From: Suillus spraguei
Taxonomy: Eukaryota > Basidiomycota > Agaricomycetes > Boletales > Suillaceae
Length of the DNA: 64,000 nt
Reading direction: 5' to 3'
Assembly: GCA_016800925.1 (NCBI GenBank)
Contig: JABCPU010000006.1
Location: 477,570 to 541,569 of the forward strand
Made by a program: the position numbers and the translations under genes. Within the stretch, counting starts at the first letter, position 1; every line of letters begins with the position of its first letter. Shown here in pieces: positions 23,738 through 35,900 of this stretch. Under the pieces are notes generated by a model. It was not told where the DNA came from, made no database searches, and saw only the letters and a list, made by a program, of their open reading frames with translations.

Positions 23738-26363
23738 TCATAGAAATGCATCTCGTGACAACGCCCCCTGGACAAACAGTGGTGGGTAAAGGCTTTATTG
23801 GCAATACTCTAAACACCCCCGCTCACCTTGACTTGCTCAAAGTTTGCGATAGCACGGTCGAAACCCCACGCGTTGTTCTGTAGGCAATCCACAGCGTACT
23901 TAACATTGAGACCCGTCCTCTCGCAGATCTGCACGATGAGATTACGCTGTGGTTCAGACTAACCAAGTCAATATCGTACGCCAGCGCGGAAATGAAGACG
24001 TAAGTGAAAATGCATAAACAACAGGAAGCGAACACTTACAAATGTCGATAGTGCACTGGCGGGGATCAATGAAGACGATGACGGGATACACCCTGTCGGT
24101 TGCTGAGTCGGTTGTGTCGGTATAGCATCCCCAGCTTGCACACGCATCGGTCCTGGATGCCATGCATCATGGGTTGAATATGCTCGTATAGACCACTGGT
24201 CTGACAGGACCATAACGTCCCAGCCATTCAATTTAGCCCTATCAGATTGATCATTGTGTCAATGGCAAATGCCGAGCGCGCGAGATGAAAAGGCGGCTTA
24301 CCGTGAACCTGGTGGCGCTGGAGCTAGGACAAACGCCCTATCGAATGACCGAATACCCTGCGAAGGTTCTGCGAGAAAGGAAAAAGTCAGCTGACAACAC
24401 AATGACGTGGGATCGAGGAAGAGAGAATTCGAAGGCGCGAAGGTTACTGCATCGCAACCAAGGCAATAGAGTACTAAACAGCATAGGGATGTCCAGGGCA
24501 GCCAAATACTTCCGCGTGGATCGTGGGTGCTTACCTTCTATGAATTGTCCATGCAGGGAAATGAACAATTTTAAGTTCTCGCCCTGACCCACAGGCCATG
24601 CATCGATGCAGAACTTCTCTGGTGAACCAGATACGTCATGTTTCGTTTTTGGTAGTGTCAACATTGCACGAATTGCTTCTTCGCTACCTAGGTGTAGGCT
24701 GTTAACAACCTTGTCAACGCCACCTCCCATGCGATTAAGATTTCGAGAGCCATTGTTGAGCCAGAGACCCCAATCAAGCTTGCGCTGATTAGGCATATCT
24801 TTAGATACGTGAAGGCCCTGTATACGAGCGCGAGACGGAATGGCTGTATTACATGAGAACGAAAAAGTCGCTGAAGGGTGATATGCATCGAGAAGGGCAG
24901 CTCGTTGATCATCAAATAATGGGAAGAACCTGATAATAACGTTGTGTAAGCAAAATCAAGAGATACAAGATAAGATGGCGCACCGAACGAGGAAATTGCT
25001 GACAACTGAATCTTCGACACCCGTGATAAATGGTGGCCGCATTTCATATGGAAATGTGGTTGCGGTAGCTCGTTTTTCTGTTACAGGAGTAGACGAAGGC
25101 CCGGGAGCATCGAATGCTATAGTAGCAATGGCCTCCTGATCCAGCATTATCAATGACGTGAAACGGCGCGCCATATCACTGAGTATCGTTAATGACATGA
25201 CCCTGATGACCTCCTATCAACGTACCTCTTGTACTTATCTCCTTTTCCATTCTGAATCTCCAGCTCTCTTAATGGATTTCCGAGGAGTATGAGTTCTCGC
25301 AAATGCTCAAGCTTCCCTTTCCGCCCGGAGATGAAATCGATATCTCGCCAAACCTTAAGATTGTTATTTTGCAGTGATAGATTGGCGAGCTTGGGGAGAT
25401 AGTGCGCTAGCGTTGAAAGGAGTTGACCGGAGCTGATATTGTTATTTGCGAGAGACAGTGTTTGAACCTGTAGGTCAAAGCATGAGACTCCATCAGGGAG
25501 CAGAAATGAAGCTTCGAATTACAGCTGGTTTCAGGTGCGAGGCTAACTTGAACAAAACCGAGGCCTCCCTTACAGAGGATGCAGGGGCACCTGGTGGTAG
25601 CAGGTTATGTTTCTGAATCTCTGGATCGTCCATCATCCTCTACCCGCGACATCAATCACTGAGCTTCAAGGGCTAGATAGGTGTCTACTCACCTCTAGGT
25701 TCAGAAACCTCGATTCGGGATTCCACCGTCTATTCACGAAATCTTTCCATACTTCTACTGCTTTCACTGGTACTGCATGCGCCTTGCTAGGCGTTACACC
25801 TGTAACTGCCGCCGTAGCGGCGTTCCTGCGAAGTCGCCCCACCGTCGAAGCGCCGCGGATCGTGAGAATATCTGACGCGCCGCCTGGTTGTGTCCGTGCG
25901 GCGAGCTGTCCATGTGCGAGCGGCGGTGGGTGCCAGACATTTGTAAGCGAGGGTTTTACACAAAAAAGCAGACGAAGAGCGAATGTAAATAGACAGACAA
26001 TTGGAAAGGCAAGGGGTAATATACGACGGGGATAAATACAGCGACGTACGAAAATCCCAAGTCATGGACATGGAAAACATTTAAGGGAGATCAACTAAAC
26101 TAAGAAATGCGAGTGGAGAAAGATCTAATATTTACCATGCTAGCTCGACCAGGGCCGTGAGGCTCCTTATAGGCATCAATCGGACGTGTGCGGTGTGTGC
26201 GGATCTTCGAGGTGCCCTTGCGACCACCCGGTTTGTCCGCCGTGGCGTCTCGCATGCGTGTGTCACTGTCGATGAGGCCAGCACCCTTGAGTGTTGTGGT
26301 TGCGAGTGTACGACTCGACGTCGGGCTTGAGAACATTATCAACTCCGTTGACAACGCAAACAA
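23738..26363 (-). CDS. mex67: mRNA export receptor Mex67/NXF1 (TAP) family
   Basis: Family proteins carry mRNP through nuclear pores together with Mtr2/p15. Exons on the minus strand give: an Arg/Lys-rich N-terminus (26363-26128; ATG 26363, or ATG 26336 for [11 protein letters not shown]); [20 protein letters not shown]; an LRR domain ([55 protein letters not shown]; 25.5-25.2 kb); the NTF2-like domain ([64 protein letters not shown]); and a C-terminal TAP-C/UBA-like domain ([29 protein letters not shown]) ending DAFL and TGA at 23738. Domain order and content match the family. A ~210-nt intron (26127-25917) precedes the second exon, longer than its neighbours. No breaks were found. Confidence 0.92.
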
Positions 26364-27655
26364 TTATTGTTCGTATAAAGTTGTCTGCGCAAGTTCTGAT
26401 ACTGGAGATAATGGTAATGGTGGTGGTTCAAAAGTAAGAGGTGGCGGCTGAACTCTGCTGTGGCCAGTTGAATCAAAAACGGAGGTAGGTGAGCGCTTCC
26501 GACAAAGAGGTGGCAAGCTGACTCAGCCACGATGAGTGCTTTATTTAGTCGATGACTCGATCATGATGGTGTAGCCCAGACCGTTACCGACACAACCACA
26601 GTCGGTCACATGGATTTGAGATGATTGTGAACCGTCCATGTATCCGGGCCATTGAACATCTCGAAGGTTCTCAAACCTTATATACACGTTAAGCTTTACC
26701 TCTGATCATCTCCGTGTCTTCACAGGGCCCCGGCTGATGGTTCTTGCTACTATCATAGCACAGGATACCCGGCCAACTATCCTTTCCTGGACAAATGGGA
26801 CTGCATCGTGCACGGGAAACGGTCTATGGTGAATTATACCATCAAGTCTCTTGCGCGTTCTGCTCATAGTTTGATTTTATCGTGCGATTCACTTATCTTC
26901 AAGGGTGTCGACAAACTAGACTGGTTCCTGTGCGATCGATGTACACAAACAAGCTGGGATTGATATAGAAATCGCCGGTGGTATTTTGACTGGCGTGTTC
27001 CAACCGATTTAGCTACAAACCATGATGCTTGCTGTATGGGTCTGTGTGTGAACCTGCCATCTTCCACTCTCCCGTGATAAAGCACCCGTTGACCAACTTC
27101 TCTCGACTATCGTAGAACAAGGATTTTTCTGCGAATTCTGACACATACAAATACAGAAGTTCATAAAACACATCAAGTACTTGTAACAGGCGCCATACCT
27201 CATAGCAAATTGAGATCGCCGTGCAGGTGGCGTCATTCCGCTTGCTCCTATTCAATCACCGCTCAGGGTGGTTCACCTCAGGCGCTCCGGTGACTGTGCA
27301 GTATCCCAATCGGGTTGCATCGTTTCCATCATCATCAAGTTTCTGAGCCTCGTGTGGACATAATGAACTAGTCGTCCACGGGCCCGATCTCTCCCTACGA
27401 TACTTCGCTCCTAACCGGTGGATGTTGGTGCTCAGCTCTGTGACATTTACCCTTCATAACTACTTTCCGTTGTCTCGTCACGAAATAACCTGCGGAACAG
27501 ATGCGAGATCAAAATTTGCAGGTGTCCCAACAAAATCCTTTGCGGGGCTCCACAAAGCCTTTGCTTCTATCTGACCATTTTTCTCACTGAATCCATAGTG
27601 GTCCATATCTTTGAATTAATATCCGCAGGTCAGCGTCAAGCAACGGGATGACACT
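26364..27655. other. Intergenic, no gene recognised
   Basis: 1.3 kb upstream of mex67 without a domain-bearing frame. It presumably holds the promoters of mex67 (minus) and possibly of the zinc-finger gene at 27656 (plus). Confidence 0.35.
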
Positions 27656-28346
27656 ATGCAACACCATCAGAATTCCTTACCCGAATTCACTTTCATGTCA
27701 TGGCAGATTGACCCAATAGGCCAGGTATGTTTACCGCTTTTGACGGGCTGGCATTGCATGGCCTCGTTACTATCTGGGCTCCTGCATGTGCCGATTACGG
27801 CTCGGCCTTCTGGCACGAAGTATATAACTTCAAGTTTTAATTTCAATGAAGCCCTCTCATTAACTAGTGAGTATTTCTTGTCTCATTCAACACAATGATC
27901 ACGCCGGAACATTCTCTACCCGCGCAAGGCCACATGTTTAATATTCCCACTGTCAGTCTTCTTTCCTTGATTACCATGCTACCTCTCACTGACGTTGATG
28001 TGGCGTTCCACAGGACCTTCTCGATGATCCCATTGTACACGCAAGCCCTGATCACACCTTCTGTCTATGGGACATCGGCGGGGGCATACCGTGCGGCGCG
28101 TACATCAGCGTCTCGGATCTTTCAAAACACATGCGTGTGCATGGAGTGAGGGGGCCTGGTTATTTGCCAATACAGTGTGTATGGGATGGCTGCACAAGAA
28201 CCCCCGTGAAACGGGAGAGCGTCGTTCGGCACATCGAGGAAGTTCACGTACAAGTCAAGTATCTGTGCAATCAATGCTGGGCTTCTTTCTCTCGCAAACA
28301 TACGCTTAAATCCCATGTCTTAAAGGCTCATTCGCATGCATCCTAG
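27656..28346 (+). CDS. C2H2 zinc-finger protein, three fingers
   Basis: Exon 1 (27656-27724) encodes 23 residues ending DPIGQ; exon 2 (28014-28346) encodes 110 more. Exon 2 carries three C2H2-like units: CLWDIGGGIPC...HMRVH, CVWDGC...HIEEVH and CNQC...HVLKAH. The last has the classic C-x2-C-x12-H-x4-H form, so nucleic-acid binding is likely. The 289-nt intron is unusually long for this region and may hide a further exon. With two exons the protein is only 133 residues. The DNA target is unknown. Confidence 0.7.
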
Positions 28347-29355
28347 TACGTTTTACTGGTCCTTTGTGCAATTATTTTTCCACCTTAGTTTGTTGACAAC
28401 TTGTTGTACCACCCTCGCTCTGGATATACTACCGTTCCCGGTAATCTGTAATATATTCTATCTGGATTCTATTGAGTATCGTAGGATCGTGCCCGTCCTG
28501 ATTTTCATGATGATTGATCAATGTGCCTACTGATTCGAAGTGTCAATGCTAGGATACATCAAGCGAAACTTTGAAAAGCGTGGTTCCTCTCACAAGTTCT
28601 CCGTGAGATCGAACCGGCCGGGCATCCTAGTGCAATATCTCTAGGCGAGACCTTTCGGATATATCTGGAGGATCTTTAGTATCTTTGGAAACTCCTGTGT
28701 TCAAAGTCCCTCGCCGCTTAAATGAGAAGCCGATTGAGTGGAATTAGATTCTCCTTTAATCAGAGGATTAACACCGTAAGCCCACACCAAAAACAAATTT
28801 GATGCCCATAGCCTCGAGTCTATCAGAATTACCCAAGGACAAGGATCAAGGGACAAACTAAATCCTCATCAGTAATACATCTACATCCTGATCAATAATG
28901 ATGACACCGTAGCTGAATTCAAGTATCCCGATGGTGCCGACCGTCATCGGCCTGCCGGGAGTTCCGAAGTATTAACAGTTTAGGGCAGGCCATCGTACAT
29001 ACAGCAAGGTCCCACTACTAACAGTGGTCTACATATGCATATGCTTGGTGTAACACGCTCTCAAGTGTTTGAAGCAAATAAAATAGAGTGAGATATTATT
29101 GTAGCATTACTTGCTCAAACAATTTGCAATACCAAGTCCGCGAGCCCTGCGCGGTTGTAACAAAATGATTCTACGACAAGTCTGGACAGGTGAATACACG
29201 GCCTGCAAAAAGCACAACACGTCAACCGACCATATACGCGATATCTACACGTAGAAAACTAGTGACTACACTGAGCTGCATCGGTATCAAAAAGTAAGAT
29301 AACAAATTACTGAGGGACTGCCGGCCGTGCGATAAAATCAGTAAAATCAAGCCAA
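28347..29355. other. Intergenic, no gene recognised
   Basis: About 1 kb with low coding signal, between convergent gene ends (zinc-finger gene plus, Myb-like gene minus). Confidence 0.4.
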
Positions 29356-31205
29356 CTAACCCTCTCGGCGCCCTCCGTTCGGCTGGTACATGAACTGATG
29401 TGTCGATCCTGAAGATGCGGGTTTCATTACAGGTGTTGGTCGTGTGCGATAGTAATTTCCGCTTCCCGGACGATCCATCGGGTTCGTCGAGGTGGATATA
29501 ACGGGTGAAGTTGCAGCAGCAACCGTCGGCATTGGATATGGGAGAGCACGTGTTGGCGGTTGTTGGTGTAGTAGTGGCTGCTGCTGCTGCTGTTGCTGCT
29601 GCGTCTGTGCATGTCGAATTGCTGGAGAAGGTTGAGCGGACCCTGGTGCTGGTGTTGAGGGTGTCGGAGAAGCAGATGCTCCCTGTGCGGATTGAGAAGC
29701 AGGCGTGGGAACGGGATTCGGGACTGGGGTCTGATCTGTACCTGTCGGTGTGGGAGCTGCAGGTGGAGGGCGTTCAAGTTGGCCATCCGTCTCCCGTTTT
29801 CGTTTAGTTCCTCGCGACGAGGATTCTTTCAACCCCAGTGAGGTTGCTTTTATCAAAATTTGGTGTCTATCAGGCGGAGTGATAAGCTCCTCCGAAAGGA
29901 CCGACATGCAACATAGATAATACCTACCTCGTACGAGAATTGCCCCATTTTTCGCATAGGGCATCCCATATAATTTCCCCACTACTGTTGCGATGCTCCT
30001 CGGCAAGCTTCTTTAGCCTTTCTGTTTCTTCTTCGGACCAGGCACCCTGGTTTCCACCACTTCCTGTAGCACCTCCTGTGCTTCCGCTCGCAGAGCTTGT
30101 CACAGGTGCTGAGCTTGGTCCAGGTGGAGGTACAGGAGGATAGTAACCCCCGTATCCGCCATAGCCATAGTATGGTGCAGTAGGGTATGCTGGAGCGCCG
30201 TATGGGTATGCTTGCTGATGTCCCAGGGAAACAACAAATGATTGCGGATCTGAAATCACTGGCGCTGTAGTGGTGGGGGATTTGCCATTTGTAGAGGATG
30301 TGGATGGCCCAGGTTGCGGTTGTGGTGGTGGTGGTGGCGGAGGGATGGGAGCTTGATAAGTAGGTACAAAGTAGGGCGCGGGTGGAGGGTGTGTAGTTAG
30401 TCGAGAGGGAGATGCCAACTTTGAGAAATAAGGACAAAGCAGACTGTACAACCGAAACTATGTGACTCACAAGAGTATCGCAAATTCTTTTCGCTTCGCC
30501 GAGCATGGCCAAGGGATCCACTTTCACGCTGGGGCCCATCTGGTAACATTGCGCAATAACAAGGGAGGGTGTAGCTTTCTGGGTGAAGTTATTTCAACAC
30601 CTCAAAATCACGCAGCGGACGCTTACAACAAGCTCTTCAGCCGCTCCATAGAACTCTGCACACAGGTTTAGCACACGCCACTGAAACTCATAGTACTGCT
30701 GATTGTGTGGTTGTATTTCTCCTGGAGTAGGAGAAGCGGTATATTGGTAGAACCCATGTTGTGGCGGGGACGCTTTGGGGGCAGCATTAGCTGGCTCCTT
30801 CAAGTCAGTAGCTGACGCCCGTGACCGTCTATTTTTCGATCCACGGGGACGACCAGGACGCCTTTTCCGTTCCGAGTCTTGTGGGAGGTCGGGTTGTGCT
30901 GTACCTGCGCGTTTTCCAGCTGTAGTTGTACTTGATTGATGTTGTGTAGATCTAGACATGACGAGCACATAATATGAATAGTATTTACGAATACCTGCAA
31001 TCAGACGCGTGTCATCATAATACTTCACAGTAATTACGCACCCAGCGGCGACCTCGTGATCATCGTCTTCGCGATCAAGTTGCTCTTCAACGGCACCCTC
31101 GTCCTCATTCTCTTCCTCTTCTTCCTCCTCCTCGTATGTAGGCACTACGGGAGGATGAAGTGCATGGGAGAGTGGTTGGTAGTGCTGTGGATTATCCATG
31201 CACAC
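29356..31205 (-). CDS. AT-hook and Myb/SANT-like DNA-binding protein
   Basis: Exons on the minus strand give an acidic N-terminus (a run of Glu in YEEEEEEEENEDE), an AT-hook (RKRRPGRPRGSKNRRSRA, ~30830), then MGPSVKVDPLAMLGEAKRI, a long Pro/Gly/Tyr-rich linker (PPPPPPPQPQP; YGYGGYGGYYPP), a Myb/SANT-like helix set (WSEEETERLKKLAEEH...WDALCEKWGNSRTRHQI, ~30050-29860), a basic GTKRKRE segment and a Pro/Gln-rich tail with eight consecutive Gln (~29590). The AT-hook plus Myb layout suggests a nuclear chromatin or transcription factor binding AT-rich DNA. Start ATG is 31205, or 31199 in the same frame. The intron at ~31040-30955 may be retained in frame. The target genes are not evident. Confidence 0.8.
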
Positions 31206-31918
31206 GCTCCGGGTATGTGATACAGGGATAGATAGGAATAAAGAATAGCAAAGTTTCGCCCGTTAATTTTTTTTGAATATCTCGGGGTGGTTGTAATCCT
31301 GTCTAGCGTTGGGGTTATGTCGTCGCCGTGAGAATAAATCATCAATATTCCCGTGTATGCATCTATTTGGCACAGGTTTATCTACTCTCTGCCGCGACGG
31401 CATACACAGCGTTAACAGTCAAAAGTCAAAGGTCCTAGGCTCGCAGCCGTCAGCGGGTCGTCATGTCTCACAACTAATTACCGAATCGCCAAGGTCCCGG
31501 TACTGGGGTTCAGTTCCAAGTCCCACACACGGTCTGGATGTTAGCTTATCAGTGTCGAGAAGACCTATTTTGGTGGAAATTTAAAATATCAATTCTGGAC
31601 TTTTAGTAGTTGCATATCCTCCTACATACGCGGACCCACATCGCACGATGATTACTAAAGATAACCGGAGCGCTAGAAGACTTTTAAAAATAAAAAAATA
31701 TTCGAAACGTTACCCTGTGAGCGATGTAACACCGTGATCGGCTTCTTCCGGTCCTTACTGAACGGAGGCAACAGTCGTCTATCAATACCATCTCACACCC
31801 GTTGTATCTAGCTATACATACTGATCTCCTGCATGAGTTCACTATCATCCTTATGGCCTCTCCACTTTGGACTGTTAACTGATATGTCAGGACAAGGGGT
31901 GACCAGGTAGATGTACTC
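31206..31918. other. Intergenic, no gene recognised
   Basis: 0.7 kb between two minus-strand genes, with no clear coding or RNA feature. Confidence 0.4.
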
Positions 31919-32659
31919 TTACATTCCGTCACGCACTTCCATGATGCGCTGACCATAGAAAATATGACAACTGGGTTGAAACTCGAGAGGCACTCCACCG
32001 TAGAGACCTGCAAGATGGATATCTTCGTGCTGCAGTTCATGAAGCCCTTCACCTGTTTCCACTGCCTCGCTATCTTTTGCGTCAGCAGCGTTCAAGCGTG
32101 CTTTGATAGGGGGAAATTTGAAGCCACTTGGGTATGCAAGCACCATGCGCTTCCCCTCGTCGAAAAGTGGCGCACGACAGATTTTACAGGAGACTTTGCA
32201 AGGGACATGATGACCAGCACTTTTTGTCGTGGTAGAGAAGCAGTGGAGAGCATCGCTGTCATTCTCTAGAATCCGAACACTTGTCTTCGGGAAGATGACC
32301 GCCCACTGAAAGGGGGCACCGTGCAGCTGTTGGCATTGTCTGCAGTGGCAATACTTTGCATCGAATGGGTCACCCGAAAAAGCAAAACGCACTGCACCGC
32401 ACCAGCAGGACGACTCGTATTTTGTCTGGAAGAGCTCCTCGCCGTCTGGACCACGTGCTGGCGACCAGTTGTATGGCGGCTTTGACATCCAGTCTTTCTC
32501 AGAATCACCGCCGTCAGATGAAGGGACGGAAGGGGAACCGTGCCAGCCAGTCTCTGGAATGGACTTTTTATCAGCTGAATGAGACTCAGTCTTGGTTCGT
32601 GGTTCTACATGAACGTTTGTTGCGAGCGGCATCATAGTTGCAGAGGACACGTTATTCAC
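31919..32659 (-). CDS. GFA/CENP-V family zinc protein
   Basis: A single exon of 246 residues. The zinc-binding cysteines of the GFA/CENP-V fold are present: CWC at residues 85-87, CHCRQC at 104-109, and CKIC at 158-161. The conserved LHGAPFQWAVIFP stretch follows the second motif, as in glutathione-dependent formaldehyde-activating enzyme-like proteins. The N-terminal ~75 residues are extra and polar (PSVPSSDGGDSEKDW). The substrate cannot be assigned; many fungal members are uncharacterised. ATG 32659 is the first in frame; MMPLATNVHV a few codons on is an alternative. No damage was seen. Confidence 0.85.
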   Translation of the reverse strand: MNNVSSATMMPLATNVHVEPRTKTESHSADKKSIPETGWHGSPSVPSSDGGDSEKDWMSKPPYNWSPARGPDGEELFQTKYESSCWCGAVRFAFSGDPFDAKYCHCRQCQQLHGAPFQWAVIFPKTSVRILENDSDALHCFSTTTKSAGHHVPCKVSCKICRAPLFDEGKRMVLAYPSGFKFPPIKARLNAADAKDSEAVETGEGLHELQHEDIHLAGLYGGVPLEFQPSCHIFYGQRIMEVRDGM

Positions 32660-32879
32660 TTTGAGTTTCCAAATTTGATATAATCTGATCTGCTTCCGTT
32701 TAGTTACATAAAGTAACTGCTTGACGTCATCAACAGCTCAACTCCAGATATCATCGTCAAAATACAATATTTATCTGGTACCCATCGCAGTGGGTGTTTA
32801 TGAGCTGCAAGCAGACTTGGTCTCCATCTTCGTTGAAGACGGGTCTTAATATCTCTCTGGTGCTGCAGGTTTCTTGTCA

Positions 32880-33200
32880 ACCACTCGTGTCCATTTACTT
32901 ATTAGTCACACATTCATTCAAGCGGCAAAATTTCTCCTGCACATCTCTTCAGCTGCCACGCTTGGCTCCAGGCTAGGTCCTCATCAGCACTGCTCTCGTC
33001 ATGTGGTCATTGCGGCTCGGTAGTTTCTTGACCCAGAGAGTAATCAAAGTGAATGGTGATTCACGTTTCAATGAAATCAAAAAGGACGAAGTCAAGTTTA
33101 CCGGCGCAAGTCACCTGGATATCTGTCGTTAGATTGCCCGTTTATATCGTAAGCATTCTTCCTTCAGGTTATGCCCCTTTGACGTACTCACAACAGTCAA
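32880..33200 (+). pseudogene. Decayed DUF1295/steroid 5-alpha-reductase-like membrane protein fragment
   Basis: At ~33001-33100 the frame reads MWSLRLGSFLTQRVIK, NGDSRFNEIKKDEVKFTGA, matching the conserved RLGxFLxxR...DSRFxEIK...KF pattern of DUF1295 proteins. The frame then shifts and continues QVTWISVVRLPVYIVSILPS, which fits the next conserved segment. Upstream VLISTAL joins the same domain, but there is a stop (TAG) just before it and no convincing start exon. The conserved C-terminal part is not recognisable. I read this as a remnant; an intact gene would need introns I cannot place. Confidence 0.55.
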
Positions 33201-33459
33201 ACGTGATTCTTGCCATCAGCTCATCCTCCTGTACGTGGCACCGATTTTATTTCCCTCGCTTTGATCCCAAGTATGTCATTCGATGTCTTCCTATTACGAA
33301 TTTAGGCTCATACGTCCTACGTAGCTCTGTGGCGAACTTGACATCTAGATTGAAATGTTCAGTCTCGCCGCACTCTCTGGTGTACTGCCTGTCTCTATAA
33401 CAGTTGCAATCACTGCGAGTCCTCTTTTGACCTATGGTCTGCTTCGACACGTGAGTTGA

Positions 33460-34578
33460 AATTCAAAAAAATGTCTGACCGGTATAATCGACCGTTTCAC
33501 TGAATTTGGGCGACAATAAGAGATGGCAGGAGTGTGAGAGGTGAGTTTTCGATGGTAGACCTCTTCCTTTTATATTGCTGCGGAAAGCCTTGCCTGTGGA
33601 TAGTCCATTGGCGACGGCGAGCATACCGTTGGCGTCGGTACGTGCTGCTATCCGTTGGCATTGGAGAGCCCGGTTCATTACAGGGTTTCTCGCCCTTCTT
33701 TGTCTCATTTCTTTTTCCTTCCGTTGGATGGGAACATGTGGCTGATGGACCCGTTGGCGTTAGGATGTGTAGCTAGCAGACTGCCGGTTCCGGGAATCCG
33801 GTCCCGTTGGGTTGGCTTTGTTGAATCACCTTCTGCCAGTGGTCTTCCAAAGTTGTGCTGTCAATTGGACAAGTGGTCGAATCTGCAGCTGGTGGACTGC
33901 CTATAAGCAGGGAAGTCACTGCGCTTTCAACTACAACTGCTGAAGTGGAAGCACTTGCCAGTACTTGCGGCAGTTTGAGTAAGTCAAGTGATCTACCGGT
34001 TCCAAAAGGGAGATAATTACTAAGCGCCCATAGCTTTCAGGTTCTCGTCTTCGATTCCTCGTGCTTCACGTCCATTGGGTGTGGCTCTTTCTTCGCCGTC
34101 GGTGCTTCTACAAGCGACGGTTCTCATTCCTCCTCCGTCGGATGTGCCGTATGGATTGCGATTTGCAAACAATAGTGCTTGTTTCATCATCGTGGTACTT
34201 AGTGTCAATCTCCTCTGCATATATTATTTTCATCCTAGATCTCCCGTTGTCTCATTCACTCCCAACCAGAATTGGCGAGATCTTTTGCTTCATCAGAACC
34301 GTACCAATATTTTTTCCCTGAGGAGGGTATGGGTAGAATGTGTGCGATGAAGGTTCCCGGAATCATGATATCGTCTGACTGACGCTTATCTTGGCAGCCA
34401 TGACCTTGTTATCAATTTCTTATCAAGAGGTTCCCCTAGATTTTCGGTGCCGACGTCAATGGCTATTTGGTAATAAATCATTTAGCTTGTGTTTGGCAGA
34501 ACCGGTAATAGTACATTAGATAGCAGAGATCAATGACGAGGCTGAAAGTTGCATACACGTTCTAAATACAATCACCAA
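33460..34578. other. No gene recognised; GC-richer repetitive patch 33,590-33,800
   Basis: Between ~33,590 and 33,800 the word 'cgttggc' recurs several times ('ccgttggcgtcgg', 'ccgttggcattgg', 'cccgttggcgtta'), suggesting decayed short repeats. No exon chain was found. Confidence 0.4.
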
Positions 34579-35900
34579 CTATGGCCTACAAACCATCAAC
34601 CCTTCCTCGTACAGGCCCACCATGTACAGTGAGCCGGTCCTCGAATCCCTGAGCGTCGTGCATGATGACCCAAATACACTCCCGTCACTCTGGAACAATG
34701 TTTCACCTCCCATCCTTCACTAGCGGGTACAATTTCTGAGACCGACAACGGCGCACGTAAATCATACTTCCTATCCGCTGCGCGTGCGCTCTTGGCGAAA
34801 CGCGTTTCTTTTGAAAGGGGGTGAGCGAGACGGCCCAGCTTGGCGCTCGCGCATCTGTTTTATTGGCAGCGACGGCAGTGAGAGACGGGAAATGTGGATG
34901 CCCTGTGACAATAAGTGTGCCTTCCTCGTCAAACATGATGTTGTCATTGAAGAAGGGGAGGTTAACAGTCTCCCGGAATTTAAGTGCATTTGTGGCTGTG
35001 TTGCGGTCGTAGAAATAGACTTGACCGAGGGAAGTAGAAGACAGTGCGAGAGTTGTGCCGTCTGGGGAGATGGCAACACCATTGGCGAAGGCCACACCGA
35101 GGGCGGCTAGTTCGTGCGTGATTGTGCCGTCAGGGTTAATTGTGACATGTGCAAGCCAACTTAGGGGTAGTCCAGCAATAGTCTCGGTCAGCGGGAGGGC
35201 GGGTGCAAGGGGGAAAGGAAGTCGACGAGTCATGAGATGGTCATTGCTGACGTAGAATGACGTCTCGTTCGTGATGGCCAAGGCATTAGGAGACACAAAC
35301 CAAGGCGATGAAAGTGTGCGTTTCCAGAGTGCCTGTGTTGGGGTATCTGGAGAAATGGTAAAGTGCTCGATCGTTGTCTTTTCGCGTGCGTGATTGACTA
35401 CGTAGAAATTAGATGGAGCTCCATTCTGAGAGGGCGTGACCTCTATCCCAAGTGGGTGGAAGCTATGTCCCTCCGGGTATCCCTCCAACCCAATACGCTG
35501 CAAGCTATTGTCGACCGTATCAAGAAGCCAAAGGTAGGCCCTTGGTTCGGGATTGCGCAGGGGACCCATGACAGTGTTCCAGGCCTTGCGATTAGGGTCG
35601 CACCCCACAATAATAAAACGGGCAGCTACGGTGCCATCTGCATCCAGGTGGTCCCAGAAAGTCATGTCTTCGCAGTACTCAAAGGTATGGGGCGACTCTT
35701 GAAGAATTGTGCAGTGCGTCTGGACATCGCCATCAACGTAGTATGACGGGGGCAGTGCAGGAAGAGTGAAGATGCCATGTTTAACAAGACGACCACTCCG
35801 ATAGATGAAAGTTGCCTGGAGAAAATGAGATACAATCTTATTGCCTGGATTGAATACATACTAATAGTACAGCAAGGACTGCCAATACTCGGGAGAGCAT
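34579..35900 (-). CDS. Paraoxonase/SMP-30-like six-bladed beta-propeller protein
   Basis: Three exons join in frame: 35900-35862, 35815-34768 and 34706-34579 (404 aa). The N-terminus MLSRVLAVLAVLL is a signal peptide or membrane anchor, so the protein likely enters the secretory pathway. Family landmarks: FHPLGIEV, NFYVVNHAREKTTIEHF, WFVSPNALAI..FYVSNDHLMTRRL, VAFANGVAISPDGTTLALSS and FFNDNIMFDEEGTLIVTGHP, which carry the Asn/Asp/His residues lining the calcium site in paraoxonases. The C-terminus (TLFQSDGSVFGSS, SLYMVGLYEEGLMVCRP) is also typical. Hydrolysis of lactones or aryl esters is inferred from the family; the substrate is unknown. The last 61-nt intron uses an acceptor ending 'gggag'. 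Confidence 0.82.

Noticed and set aside
25787..26080. A 97-codon minus-strand frame ending [19 protein letters not shown] that looked like an RGG-rich N-terminus of Mex67
   Set aside because: It is out of frame with the next conserved block. Splicing to the acceptor at ~25917 gives [14 protein letters not shown]... in frame, so the RGG-like string is probably chance.
29505..29807. Long plus-strand frame opposite the Myb-like gene
   Set aside because: It is a shadow of low-complexity Gln/Pro-rich codons on the minus strand; no domain and no exon context.
31390..31520. tRNA-like words ('ggggttcagttcc') upstream of the GFA gene
   Set aside because: No acceptor stem or D/anticodon arms could be paired around the T-loop-like word.
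34700..34770. Apparent C-terminal frameshift in the paraoxonase-like gene
   Set aside because: A 61-nt intron (34767-34707) ending in 'gggag' joins ...HAQRIG to SETLFQSDGSVF in frame and gives a family-typical C-terminus, so no damage needs to be assumed.
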